Source: Streptomyces sp. MMBL 11-1 (GTDB lineage Bacteria; Actinomycetota; Actinomycetes; Streptomycetales; Streptomycetaceae). From it: a stretch of DNA of 64,000 nt. A program made the position numbers and the translations under genes. Each line of letters begins with the position of its first letter. Position 1 is the first letter of the stretch. Where the stretch lies: assembly GCF_028622875.1 (NCBI RefSeq), contig NZ_CP117709.1, positions 4,529,001-4,593,000 on the forward strand, read 5' to 3'. Below are positions 54,925-64,000 of this stretch, piece after piece. The notes under the pieces are model-generated. The model had not been told where the DNA came from. It was given only the letters and a program-made list of their open reading frames with translations, and did no database searches.

Positions 54925-55638
54925 ATGACCGCCGATCCTGACTTTCTGCACACCACCCGTGCTTCGTACGACGCCATGGCCCCCGCCTACGTGGATTTCG
55001 CGCGCGGCGAGTTGGCCGCCAAGCCCCTGGAGCGTGCGCTGTTGAGCACGTTCGCGGAACTCGTGGCGGCGGGCGGGAGCGGCCTCCCAGTGGCCGATGT
55101 CGGCTGCGGCACCGGCCGGGTGACCGAGTATCTGCACGGACTCGGCCTGGGGCTCGACGTCTTCGGAATCGACCTCGCCCCGCAGATGGTCGCCGTGGCG
55201 CGCAAGGAGCACCCGGGCCTGCGCTTCGAGGAAGGCTCCATGCTCGGCCTCGGGCTCCCGGACGCCTCGCTGGGCGGCCTCCTCGCCTGGTACTCCACCA
55301 TCCACGTCCCGGACGAGGAACTGCCGTGCGCCTTCGGGGAGTTCCTCCGTGTACTGGCCCCGGGGGCCCACGTGCAGCTGGGCTTCCAGGTCGGGGACGA
55401 GCCGCAGCGGTATACGGAGGCGTGGGGCACGGAGATCTCGCTCGACTTCCACCGGCGGCAGCCGGAGAAGATCGCCGCGCTGCTGCGGGAGGCGGGCCTG
55501 GAGGTCCGGTCCGTGGTGTGGCGGGAGCGGGATGAGGACGGGCCGTTCCCGGAGCGGACGCCGCAGGGGTTCGTGCTGGCGCGCAGGCCGATTGTCAGTG
55601 GTGGCTGTGAGGATGGGGACACCGGCACAACGGGCTGA
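54925..55638 (+). CDS. Class I SAM-dependent methyltransferase
   Basis: 237 aa from the ATG at 54925. Start: TTRASYDAMAPAYVDFARGELA; SAM loop VADVGCGTGRVTEYL; acidic strand DVFGIDLAPQMVAVARKEHP; and motif GGLLAWYSTIHVPDEELP, typical of ubiquinone/menaquinone-type small-molecule methyltransferases in Streptomyces. Substrate not inferable. Confidence 0.88.
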   Translation: MTADPDFLHTTRASYDAMAPAYVDFARGELAAKPLERALLSTFAELVAAGGSGLPVADVGCGTGRVTEYLHGLGLGLDVFGIDLAPQMVAVARKEHPGLRFEEGSMLGLGLPDASLGGLLAWYSTIHVPDEELPCAFGEFLRVLAPGAHVQLGFQVGDEPQRYTEAWGTEISLDFHRRQPEKIAALLREAGLEVRSVVWRERDEDGPFPERTPQGFVLARRPIVSGGCEDGDTGTTG

Positions 55639-55698
55639 CCGGTCAACGGGGGGACCTGCGACAGCGGGGGACCCGCACAGCGGATTGAGGGGGGCTCC

Positions 55699-56112
55699 AT
55701 GGGCGCCTGGGACATCGGCCACTTCGACAACGACACCGCCGCCGACTTCGGTGGCCGGGTCGACGACGCGGAGCCGGGGAAGAAGGCGGACGTGCTCCGT
55801 GCTGTCCTGGCCGCCGTGGCGGACACCGGGCTCGCGGACTACGCGGACGGCGGGGAGGAGGCGGTGGCAGCCGCCGCGCTGATCGCCGCGCAGTGTCCCG
55901 GGGGTGAGCCCGTCACCACCGCGTACGGTCCGAAGGAGCCCCTGCCGCCGCTCCCCGCCGACCTGCGCCCGCTGGCCGTGCGCGCCCTGGACCGTCTCAC
56001 CGCGGAGAACGCGGAACCGCTGGACCTGTGGGCGGACGCCGGCGCGGATCAGGAGTGGCTCGCGGGGATAGCCGCGCTGCGTGCGGTGCTGGCGGGCGTG
56101 CCGGGGGAGTGA
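55699..56112 (+). CDS. DUF4259 protein
   Basis: 137 aa with GAGGGGGG upstream. N-terminal GAWDIGHFDNDTAADFGG is the DUF4259 signature (MGAWG..PFDNDDAADW.). The rest is helical and acidic, ending DAGADQEWLAGIAALRAVL. Function unknown. Confidence 0.9.
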   Translation: MGAWDIGHFDNDTAADFGGRVDDAEPGKKADVLRAVLAAVADTGLADYADGGEEAVAAAALIAAQCPGGEPVTTAYGPKEPLPPLPADLRPLAVRALDRLTAENAEPLDLWADAGADQEWLAGIAALRAVLAGVPGE

Positions 56113-56128
56113 GTGGGAGGGGCGGGCC

Positions 56129-56303
56129 AGGAGCTCAAGGGGGCAGCGGCTCAAGGGGGCAGGGCTCAGGGGGGGCAGCGGCTCAAGGGGGCAGGGCTCA
56201 GGGGGGGGCAGCGGCTCAAGGGGGCGCGGGCTCAGGGGGTCAGGGAGTCAGCGGCTTAGGGGGCAGAGGGCAGAGGGCAGGGGGCAGCGGCTCAAGGGCT
56301 CAG
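56129..56303. repeat. Purine-rich minisatellite (GGCTCAAGGGGGCAG)
   Basis: At least six degenerate units of about 15-26 bp, for example GGCTCAAGGGGGCAGGGCTC. It fills the gap between the DUF4259 gene and the convergent DinB gene. The variable G-run lengths could stall polymerases. Confidence 0.7.
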
Positions 56304-56824
56304 GCGGGGGCCGGGTAGCTGCCCGTCGCGCCGTCGATCAGCTCGCGGACGATGTCCATGTGACCGGCGTGCCGCACCACGTCCTCCAGCATGTGGATGA
56401 GCACCCAGCGCATCGACACGGTCCGCCCGTTCCACGCGGTGCCCGTCGTCTCCAGGTCCGTCTCCCGGATCGCGGTGTCGGCGGCCGCCCGGGCGCGGGC
56501 GTAGAACGCCAGGATGTCGGCGGTCGTCTCGTCCGGGCCGACCGTCATGTCCTCGGTCTCCGTGTCGAACCAGAACGTCTCGGTCGCCCGGCCGAACGGC
56601 GCGCAGAACCAGCCGTACTCGACGGTCGCCAGATGCTTCACCAGGCCGAGCAGGTTCGTCCCCGTCGGGGTCATGGGGCGGCGCAGCTGTTCGTCGTCCA
56701 GCCCTTCCAGCTTCCACAGCACGACATCGCGGTGCCGGTCGAGACTGATGTGAAGACTTTCCTTCTCGCCGCCGGTGTACGGCACATGGGGTACGGGGGC
56801 GGCAGGGGATACGGGTGAATTCAT
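56300..56824 (-). CDS. DinB/DUF664-type four-helix protein
   Basis: 174 aa from the ATG at 56824; three codons upstream are also open. Pattern: SLDRHRDVVLWKLEGLDDEQLRR, then NLLGLVKHLATVEYGWF and RWVLIHMLEDVVRHAGHMDI, with metal-binding His residues in VKHLATVEYGW and RHAGHMD. These enzymes are thiol-dependent metal transferases (mycothiol in actinobacteria, by family knowledge). Confidence 0.88.
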   Translation of the reverse strand: MNSPVSPAAPVPHVPYTGGEKESLHISLDRHRDVVLWKLEGLDDEQLRRPMTPTGTNLLGLVKHLATVEYGWFCAPFGRATETFWFDTETEDMTVGPDETTADILAFYARARAAADTAIRETDLETTGTAWNGRTVSMRWVLIHMLEDVVRHAGHMDIVRELIDGATGSYPAPA

Positions 56825-56859
56825 GGACCGCACCCTAGCGGCGCGCCCCGCTCCCGTCC

Positions 56860-57471
56860 TCAGCGTTTCGGGCGGCCCGCGCGCACGATCTCGTCGACGT
56901 CCAGGGAGACTTCGGTACCGATGGAGGCGGGGAGCGGGGCCTGCTGGCCGGGGGCGTACACCTCGTGGCGGTCGTAGCCGCTGGGGAGCGGTTCGGTCAG
57001 GACGTGGACCCGGCCGTGCTTGCGGTCGACGATCACGTAGACCGGGATCTTGGCCTGGGCGTAGGCGGTGACCTTGTGGCGCAGGTCGGTCTGATAGTTC
57101 CCGGAGGTGACCTCCAGGACCAGGCGGAAACAGGCGGGGTCGTAGCAGTTGTTCTCGATCAGGTGCTCGTCGAAGTCGGCGTCCACGATCGCCAGGTCGG
57201 GGATCACGTAGTCCTCGGGGCCACTGGGTAGCCAGAGACCGATGCCCTGGAGGACATTCGACTCCTCGCCGTGCAGACCGGCGGCGAGGAAGGGGACCGT
57301 GAGTGTGGTCAGGACGTCGGCGTGCGGGCCGTCCGGGAGTGGGGCCACGGTGACGAGGCCTCCGATGATCTCGACGCGATGCCCCGGAAGCTGCTCGGTG
57401 AGACGGTCGGCCGTTTCCAGCAGCGCTTCCGGCTCATCGTCACAGGGGTGCTCGACTGCTGCTGCAGACAT
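56860..57471 (-). CDS. Uma2-family putative endonuclease
   Basis: 203 aa from the ATG at 57471. PD-(D/E)XK-like core: YVIPDLAIVDADF, then FRLVLEVTSGNYQTDLRHKVTAYAQAKIP, with Asp, Glu and a later Lys in the expected order. Uma2 genes are very common in Streptomyces; their role is unknown. The earlier in-frame start lacks Uma2 character. Confidence 0.85.
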   Translation of the reverse strand: MSAAAVEHPCDDEPEALLETADRLTEQLPGHRVEIIGGLVTVAPLPDGPHADVLTTLTVPFLAAGLHGEESNVLQGIGLWLPSGPEDYVIPDLAIVDADFDEHLIENNCYDPACFRLVLEVTSGNYQTDLRHKVTAYAQAKIPVYVIVDRKHGRVHVLTEPLPSGYDRHEVYAPGQQAPLPASIGTEVSLDVDEIVRAGRPKR

Positions 57472-57562
57472 TGCGGGCCTCCTGGAATGGGCTGGTGCCG
57501 AGAGCCTCATCGTAGGACGGGACAGCCGAAGACCGCGCTTCTGGCATATGCCACCCGGTCGC

Positions 57563-57586
57563 GTGACGCAGAAAGTGACGCAGAAA
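57563..57586. repeat. 12-bp tandem repeat (GTGACGCAGAAA) x2
   Basis: Two perfect copies directly adjacent to the serC terminator hairpin. They lie at 57563-57574 and 57575-57586. Confidence 0.8.
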
Positions 57587-57618
57587 CGGCCCGGCACACC
57601 GCGTGGGTGCCGGGCCGT
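57586..57618 (-). terminator. Probable terminator of serC
   Basis: Perfect 11-bp inverted repeat ACGGCCCGGCA / TGCCGGGCCGT with an 11-nt loop, about 75 bp past the serC stop. On the minus strand it is followed by TTTCTGC, a weak U-tract. No other strong hairpin is closer to serC. Confidence 0.7.
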
Positions 57619-57619
57619 A

Positions 57620-57680
57620 TCCGTACAGCCGTACAGCCGTACGGCCGTGGAGCCGTACAGCCGTGGAGCCGTACAGCCGG
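57620..57680. repeat. GCCGTACAG/GCCGTGGAG minisatellite
   Basis: Six or seven units of 9 bp (CCGTACAGC, CCGTGGAGC, CCGTACGGC) just downstream of serC. Intergenic, no gene. Confidence 0.75.
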
Positions 57681-57691
57681 GGACCGAGGTG

Positions 57692-58906
<1,215 letters not shown>

Positions 58907-60136
58907 TCAGGACGTGTGGCCGAACGGGCAGCCCAGTTCCACCGGCAGCTCGTGCAGGTCGTTCTGCGTGACGATCGGCTTGTTGCGCAGCTCCGACGCC
59001 GGGACCGCCAGCTCCAGTTCCGGGAACTTCTCGTAGAGGGCCGGGAGCGCGATGCCGGCCTCCAGGCGGGAGAGTGCCGCACCCGGGCAGACGTGCGGGC
59101 CGTGGCCGAAGGCGATGTGGCGGTTCGGGGTGCGGGTGGCGTCGAACTCGCCGGCCGTCGGCCCGTACTGCTCCTCGTCCCGGCCCAGCGCGCCGAACGA
59201 GACGATCAGGCCCTCGCCCTTGGGCAGGACCTTGTCGCCGACCTCGATGTCCTCCGTCGCGAAGCGGATCAGGACGTGCGAGGTGGGGGTGTTCCAGCGC
59301 AGTGTCTCCTCGATCACGCCGTCCCAGGCGATCTCCCCGTCCAGCACCTTCTTGCGCTGCTCGGGGTGGGTCTGGAGCGCCTCGACGGCGTTGACGATCA
59401 GGCTGATCGTGGTCTCGTGCCCGGCGGCGATGATCAGCTGCAGCGTGTTGACGATCTCCTCGTCGGAGAGGTGGTCGCCGTTCTCGGAGGCCGCGATCAG
59501 GGCGCTGGTCAGGTCGTCGCCCGGGTTCGCCCGCTTGGAGTCGACGATCTTGGTGAAGAGGGTGCCGAGGTCCGCCATCATCTGCGGGACCTCCTCCGGC
59601 GGTGTCTGCGTCGAGAAGAACTTCTCGAACAGCTCCTTCAGCCGGGGGTGGTCCGCCGCGTCCACGCCCATCAGTTCGCTGATCACGTTCATGGGGAGGG
59701 GATAGGCGAACTCGGCCTTGAGGTCGACCGGCTGTCCGGCCGGGAGGGCCGCCAGCCTCTCCAGGCTCGCGTTCGTCAGCGCCTCGATCCCGGCGCGCAG
59801 CCGCTCCACCCGCTTCACCGTGAGCGCCTGAGCCACCAGCGTACGGAGACGGCGGTGGTCGGCCCCGTCGACCGTCAGCATCGAGCGGCCCGGGTTGGCC
59901 AGGCCGATCAGCGGCCAGTCCATGGGTATCTCGCCGCGCTGCCAGGCGTTCCAGACGTTGATGTCCTTGACCACGCGGCTGTCGGTGAGCAGCGCGCGGG
60001 CCTCCGCGTGGCGGGTGACCGCGTACACGTGTACACCGCCCGGCAGCTCCACCTCGGCCAGCGGCCCCGCGGCCCGCAGTGCGGCGTTCTCGCCGTCGAG
60101 GTCTCTGACGAAGGGGTCGAGCGCGATGCGGGTCAT
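58907..60136 (-). CDS. Cytochrome P450 (CYP154-like), last gene of the conservon
   Basis: 409 aa from the ATG at 60136 in ATGA overlap. All P450 hallmarks are present: I-helix AGHETT (238-243), ExxR in EETLR (E277-R280), and heme loop FGHGPHVCPG with Cys350. In Streptomyces conservons the second P450 is usually CYP154. It likely oxidises a small hydrophobic substrate with ferredoxin partners encoded elsewhere. Confidence 0.92.
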   Translation of the reverse strand: MTRIALDPFVRDLDGENAALRAAGPLAEVELPGGVHVYAVTRHAEARALLTDSRVVKDINVWNAWQRGEIPMDWPLIGLANPGRSMLTVDGADHRRLRTLVAQALTVKRVERLRAGIEALTNASLERLAALPAGQPVDLKAEFAYPLPMNVISELMGVDAADHPRLKELFEKFFSTQTPPEEVPQMMADLGTLFTKIVDSKRANPGDDLTSALIAASENGDHLSDEEIVNTLQLIIAAGHETTISLIVNAVEALQTHPEQRKKVLDGEIAWDGVIEETLRWNTPTSHVLIRFATEDIEVGDKVLPKGEGLIVSFGALGRDEEQYGPTAGEFDATRTPNRHIAFGHGPHVCPGAALSRLEAGIALPALYEKFPELELAVPASELRNKPIVTQNDLHELPVELGCPFGHTS

Positions 60137-61395
60137 GCGGGGCCTCCGAAGCTTCCGGGTCTTCCGACGGCGGGGGTGGGTGTGAAGAGGACCGGCAGGT
60201 CGGTGAGCCCGCGCAGCCACGGCGACGGGCGGCGGGTGAGCTGCTCGGCGGGGACGGCGAGGTCCACGTCCGGCAGCCGGTCGAGCAGGACCTCGATGCC
60301 GGTACGGGCGATGACCTCGGCGGTCTCCTGGGCCGGGAACGGGCAGCGGTGCTCGCCGTGGCCGAAGGAGAGGAAGGCGTTGTTGCCACCGGTCAGCGCC
60401 GAGCCGTCGGTGCGCACCTGCGGGTCGCCGTTGGCGGCGGCGAGGCCGAGGAGCAGCAGGTCGCCGGCGCGGATGTGCCGGCCGCCGAGGTGGGTGTCGC
60501 GGGCGGCCCAGCGGCCGGCCACGTTCTGGGTGGGGGTGTCCTCCCAGAGGACCTCGTTCATGGCCTCGGCGACGCTGTGCCGGCCGCCCGAGAGCGAGGC
60601 GGCGAACCGGTCGTCGGTGAGCATCAGGCGCAGCGAGTTGCCCATCCAGTCGGCGGTCGGCTGGTGACCGGCCGCCATCATCACCATGAGGTCCTGGGCG
60701 ACCTCCTCGTCGGTGAAGCCGCCGGGGTCGGCGAGCATCCGGCTGGCGACGTCGTCGCCGGGCTCGGCGTGCTTGTCGACCAGCAGCTGGAACATCGAGG
60801 TGCCGAGGTGCTGCTGTCCGGCGAGGGCCCGCTCCCGGCCGTCGATCATGTCGTTGATCGCGCCGACCAGCGGGTGGGCCTCCTCGTCGGAGAAGCCGTA
60901 GATCCTGGCCAGCACGAGGGCGGGGAGCAGCTTGGCGTACTCCGCGATGATGTCGACCGAGCCCTTGGTGCAGAACCGGTCGATCAGCTCGTCGGCGAAC
61001 TCCTCCGCGTACCGCTTCAGGGAGAACGGGTCGACGCCTTCCAGCGCGTTGCTGATCATCATGGCGCGGACGCTGTGGCGCTCGCCGACCGTGTAGAGGA
61101 TCGAGGGCTGCTTGCGCCCGATCATCGGCAGCAGCGGCCAGTCGTCGGGGATGCGGTCCCACTGGTTCCACAGGTCGGAGTCCCGGCTGAAGAGGGCCGG
61201 GTCGCCGGTGACCTGGTGCAGTTCGCGGTAGCCGAGGACGAGCCAGGCCGGCACGTCGCCGTCCAGGACGACGGGGGCGATCGCCCCGTGGTCGCGGCGC
61301 ATGTCCCGGTAGAGCTGGACGGGGTCGCTCTGGAAGCGGGGCCCGGACAGGGGGACGGAGGTGTGGGTGACGGGGCAGCCGGAGACAGGGGTCAC
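60133..61395 (-). CDS. Cytochrome P450 (CYP157-like) with altered ExxR motif
   Basis: 420 aa from the GTG at 61395, GTGA overlap with cvnD. The heme loop FGHGEHRCPF (Cys351) and I-helix AAGHQPT (241-247) are normal. At the K-helix the residues are N-E-V-L-W (E281, W284) where almost all P450s have ExxR. CYP157 proteins of Streptomyces conservons are known to lack the canonical ExxR, so this fits that family. ATGA overlap with the CYP154-like gene points to a pair that works together. Confidence 0.9.
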   Translation of the reverse strand: MTPVSGCPVTHTSVPLSGPRFQSDPVQLYRDMRRDHGAIAPVVLDGDVPAWLVLGYRELHQVTGDPALFSRDSDLWNQWDRIPDDWPLLPMIGRKQPSILYTVGERHSVRAMMISNALEGVDPFSLKRYAEEFADELIDRFCTKGSVDIIAEYAKLLPALVLARIYGFSDEEAHPLVGAINDMIDGRERALAGQQHLGTSMFQLLVDKHAEPGDDVASRMLADPGGFTDEEVAQDLMVMMAAGHQPTADWMGNSLRLMLTDDRFAASLSGGRHSVAEAMNEVLWEDTPTQNVAGRWAARDTHLGGRHIRAGDLLLLGLAAANGDPQVRTDGSALTGGNNAFLSFGHGEHRCPFPAQETAEVIARTGIEVLLDRLPDVDLAVPAEQLTRRPSPWLRGLTDLPVLFTPTPAVGRPGSFGGPA

Positions 61396-62063
61396 GGGGC
61401 GGGCTCCGGGGTCGGGCCGGCCGCCGCCAGGGCCGCCTCGGGGGCGACCGCTTCGGCGGCCGTTCCGGGGGCGCGGAGGCGGGCGGCGGAGAGCGCGGCG
61501 AGGTGCTCGACGAGCGTGATGAGCACGTACTTGCTGGACGAGCGGTCGCGGGCGTCGCACTCCACCAGCGGTACGTCCTCCGAGAGGTCCAGGGCCTCGC
61601 GGATCTGCTGCTCGCTGTGGAGCGGGCCGCCGAAGTCGTTGCACGCCACGATGAACGGGGTGCCGTGGTGCTCCAGGCGGTCGATGGCGTACCAGGAGTC
61701 GGCGAGCCGCCGGGTGTCGACGAGGACGACCGCGCCGAGCGTGCCGGAGAACAACCGGTCCCACAGGAACCAGAACCGCTCCTGGCCCGGCGCGCCGAAG
61801 AGGTACAGCACGGAGCGGGCGTCGAGCGTGATGCGGCCGAAGTCGAACGCCACGGTGGTGGACGTCTTGGCGTGGATGCCGTCGAGGTCGTCGACGGCCT
61901 CGCCCGCGCGGGTCATGGTCTCCTCCGTGTTGAGCGGACGGATCTCGCTCACGGATCGGACCATGGTGGTCTTGCCGACCCCGAAGCCGCCGACGACAAC
62001 GATCTTGAGTCCGTTGTCGGCCGTCGCGCTCAGGGCGGCGCGGTCAGAGGTTGCGGAGTCCAA
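61392..62063 (-). CDS. cvnD: Conservon GTP/ATP-binding protein
   Basis: 223 aa from a TTG at 62063 that overlaps the end of cvnC; a longer frame extends upstream without conserved character. P-loop GGFGVGKTT, switch motif FGAPGQERFWFLW and ACNDFGG in place of NKxD. CvnD proteins are Ras/MglA-like small GTPases that act with CvnA-C at the membrane. Confidence 0.9.
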   Translation of the reverse strand: MDSATSDRAALSATADNGLKIVVVGGFGVGKTTMVRSVSEIRPLNTEETMTRAGEAVDDLDGIHAKTSTTVAFDFGRITLDARSVLYLFGAPGQERFWFLWDRLFSGTLGAVVLVDTRRLADSWYAIDRLEHHGTPFIVACNDFGGPLHSEQQIREALDLSEDVPLVECDARDRSSSKYVLITLVEHLAALSAARLRAPGTAAEAVAPEAALAAAGPTPEPAP

Positions 62064-62415
62064 CGAGCACCTGTTCCAGGATGTCGGGGTCGGGGAGCCG
62101 GTCCGCGACACGGGCTGTACGGGGGTGGCGGGCGCTGATCCGGCCGGTGTCGAGCAGGTCGCACAGCATGATGCGGACGATGCTGACGGGCAGGTTCAGG
62201 GTCGCGGCGATCTCGACGACGGCGGTGGGGCCCTGGCACATCCGCAGGATCGCGACGTGCTCGGACTGCATCCCGGGTGCCGGGTCGCACTCGGCGACGA
62301 CGAGCGTCACCAGGTCGAAGGCGGCGGAGTCGGAGCGGCTGCGGCCCCCGGTGAGGGTGTACAGCCGGTCCGGATCGTCGTCGCGGCCCGGTCGGGGGCG
62401 GGGTGCCGTCGTCAT
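62044..62415 (-). CDS. cvnC: DUF742 protein of the conservon
   Basis: 123 aa. LYTLTGGRSRSDSAAFDLVTLV at the N-terminus, then AILRMCQGPTAVVEIAATLNLP and VRIMLCDLLDTGRI, a winged-helix-like DUF742 pattern. ATGA overlap with cvnB upstream and a 20-bp overlap with cvnD. Confidence 0.93.
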   Translation of the reverse strand: MTTAPRPRPGRDDDPDRLYTLTGGRSRSDSAAFDLVTLVVAECDPAPGMQSEHVAILRMCQGPTAVVEIAATLNLPVSIVRIMLCDLLDTGRISARHPRTARVADRLPDPDILEQVLVGLRNL

Positions 62416-62831
62416 ACGGCCGGGACCTCGGCGGGTTCGCGGGGCGGCGCGACGAGGTGTTCGCCGAGCTGCTCGACGAGCTCGCTCATGTTGTGGCCGA
62501 CGAGACCCACATCGGAGTCCTCGTCGGCGACGACGGCCAGGTGGGCCCCGGCCCCCGCCTCGACGATGAACAGCACGCCGCCGTAGAACTCGGCCATCGC
62601 GGACCGGACGCCGCCGGTGCCGTCGCCGAACTCGATGGACGCGCCGTGCGAGAGGCTCTGGATCCCGGCGGAGATCGCGGCCAGCTGGTCGGCCTGGTCG
62701 ACGGAGAGCTCGGGGGTGCGGCACAGCTTGAGGCCGTCGCGGGAGAGGACGAGGGCGTGGCGGGTACCGGGGGTGCGGTCGAGCAGCCCCTCCAGCAGCC
62801 AGTTGAGCTTCTCGTCGGTGGTCGCGGTCAT
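62412..62831 (-). CDS. cvnB: Roadblock/LC7 protein of the conservon
   Basis: 139 aa. The roadblock domain shows LNWLLEGLLDRTPGTRHALVLSRDGL, then ADQLAAISAGIQSLSHGASIE and GVLFIVEAGAGAHLAVVAD. These act as regulators of MglA-like GTPases. ATGA overlaps on both sides. Confidence 0.95.
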   Translation of the reverse strand: MTATTDEKLNWLLEGLLDRTPGTRHALVLSRDGLKLCRTPELSVDQADQLAAISAGIQSLSHGASIEFGDGTGGVRSAMAEFYGGVLFIVEAGAGAHLAVVADEDSDVGLVGHNMSELVEQLGEHLVAPPREPAEVPAV

Positions 62832-64000
62832 CGGGTGTTGCCTTCCGGGTGCGTGGAGTTGGCCCGTACCGCCTTGCTGAAGGTGCTGAAGCGCGCTGCC
62901 TGGACCTTCGGGTCGGTGGTGCGGGCCCGGGGGCTGTCGGCTCCGCCGGGGGTGGCGTTGCCGGTACGGGCTTCGGCGGCGGCCAGGGTGCGGCCGCGGC
63001 GGCGCTTGGGCAGGCCGCTCTCGCCGAACGCGGGCACGGCGCCGGTGGACTCGGACTCGGACTCCGAATCCACCGAAGAGCCCGGGGACGCCGAGGACTC
63101 CGTCTCCGCCGCCGGGGTCAGGGGCGTGGAGGCGTCGTCCTCGGGGAGGGACCGGGCCGCGGGGGCGGCGCCGGTGGTGTCCGTTCCGGCGGCCGAGGCG
63201 TGCGAGGGCTCCGGCTCGGCGGGGGCGGTGAGGGGGGCCGGGGCGGCGGCCGGGGCCGGCGGCGTCGGTGCGGTCGAGCGGGAGATGAGGTCCTGGGGGA
63301 GCATCATCAGCGCGCCGGTGCCGCCCCGGGCGGACGGCCGGAAGGAGACGGTCAGACCGTGCTTGCGGGCCAGCCGGCCGACGACGGCGAGGCCGAGGCG
63401 GGTGCCGGAGAGGTTGGTGAGGTCCTGGTGATCGGCGGAGACCGCCTTCTCCGCGCGGCGCAGCTGCACCTCGCTCATGACGAGCCCGCTGTCCTCGACG
63501 GTGATGACGATGCCCGCCGGGACCTCCTCCACGTACACATGGACCTCGGCGGTGGGCGGCGAGAAATTGGCAGCGTTGTCGAGGAGTTCGGCAAGCGCGT
63601 GCATGACGCCCTCGGCCGCGTGACCGGCGATGGCGACATCGCTGGTGGAGTGCAGGCGGACCCGCTGGTAGCTGCCGATCCGGCCCATGGCGCCGCGCAG
63701 GATCGACTCCATGACGATCGGCTTCGCCCAGCGCCGGCCGGAGCGGGCCCCGGTGAGCACGGCGATGGAGTCGGCGAGGCGGCCCGCCTGGGCGGTGCGG
63801 TGGTCCAGGTGGAGCAGGTCCCCGAGCACGGACTCGTCGGAGTGCCGGTGCTCCATCTCGCGGAGGTCGGCCAGCATGCTGGTGGCCAGGGCCTGCATCC
63901 GCCCCGCCGCGTTGGCGCAGGCGGCGACGGCCGCTGAGCGCTCGGTCTCGGCGCGGGTGGCGCGGGCGGTCAGCCGGTCGACGGAGACGGCCAGGCGGGC
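62828..64000 (-). CDS. cvnA: Conservon sensor histidine-kinase-like protein (N-terminus beyond the right edge)
   Basis: About 390 C-terminal residues. DHA-like helix MEHRHSDESVLGDLLHLDHR, ATP-binding N-box ELLDNAANFSPP, G-box DSGLVMSE and TRLGLAVVGRLARKHG. An acidic/Ser/Pro-rich C-terminal tail follows, typical of CvnA. The N-terminal sensor and membrane segments are cut off by the window. First gene of the cvnABCD-P450-P450 operon. Confidence 0.93.
   Translation of the reverse strand, partial: ARLAVSVDRLTARATRAETERSAAVAACANAAGRMQALATSMLADLREMEHRHSDESVLGDLLHLDHRTAQAGRLADSIAVLTGARSGRRWAKPIVMESILRGAMGRIGSYQRVRLHSTSDVAIAGHAAEGVMHALAELLDNAANFSPPTAEVHVYVEEVPAGIVITVEDSGLVMSEVQLRRAEKAVSADHQDLTNLSGTRLGLAVVGRLARKHGLTVSFRPSARGGTGALMMLPQDLISRSTAPTPPAPAAAPAPLTAPAEPEPSHASAAGTDTTGAAPAARSLPEDDASTPLTPAAETESSASPGSSVDSESESESTGAVPAFGESGLPKRRRGRTLAAAEARTGNATPGGADSPRARTTDPKVQAARFSTFSKAVRANSTHPEGNTR

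Noticed and set aside
53923..55638. 571-aa frame with repeated AGVAP segments across the CRISPR array
   Set aside because: The repeats translate the 29-nt CRISPR unit. The real methyltransferase starts at the internal ATG 54925.

Overview
The window is chromosomal DNA from a high-GC actinomycete, almost certainly a Streptomyces. GTG starts and ATGA/GTGA stop-start overlaps are common. It carries families that are hallmarks of the genus: a conservon (roadblock, DUF742 and GTPase genes with two P450s), XRE/DUF397 pairs, DUF574-type methyltransferases, TetR regulators and Pro/Gly-rich linkers. No rRNA or tRNA gene was recognised.

Layout. 1-12.3 kb: end of a proline iminopeptidase, a cupin, a receptor-like Ser/Thr kinase with an extracellular solute-binding domain, an SDR, a PucR-type regulator with two HTH domains, an XRE/methyltransferase pair, and a DUF4157 protein carrying a transglutaminase-like domain. 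12.3-24.3 kb: DUF397 remnant, an operon of WXG-like helical protein, DUF1023 hydrolase and lipoprotein, small membrane/secreted proteins, an orphan histidine kinase, an XRE/DUF397 locus, a secreted HNH nuclease, a collapsed toxin-antitoxin module and a second DUF574 methyltransferase. 24.5-32.6 kb: CPBP protease, then a MacAB-like efflux operon divergent from an OmpR-type two-component system with a lipoprotein. 32.8-45 kb: TetR and GH3 beta-glucosidase, duplicated membrane proteins, SGNH hydrolase, a beta-propeller protein, an F420/PPOX enzyme, a TetR-controlled DrrAB-type exporter with three phased operators, and a GNAT acetyltransferase.

45.0-49.1 kb is the most unusual part. Six minus-strand genes are all joined by 4-nt stop/start overlaps. 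They encode five proteins of 44-100 aa (three Cys-rich, one a Pro-rich peptide with an Asp-Gly) and a PIMT-like O-methyltransferase. A DprA/SLOG-like protein and an XRE-TPR regulator are divergent from them. I propose this as a compact PIMT-type peptide-modification system; the function is inferred.

49.1-54.8 kb is a plastic region: HAD pseudogene, MarR-like/zinc-finger protein, and two type I-E CRISPR arrays (3 and 14 repeats) with near-identical leaders but no cas gene in the window. Between the arrays lie a DNA glycosylase and fragments of NUDIX and ATP-grasp genes. 54.9-64 kb returns to core-like genes: methyltransferase, DUF4259, DinB and Uma2 proteins, serC, and a conservon (cvnA partial, B, C, D) whose first P450 has Trp in place of the normally invariant Arg of ExxR.

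Gene boundaries rest on reading-frame continuity, recognised motifs, Shine-Dalgarno spacing and overlap logic. Family names come from motif recognition, not database searches.
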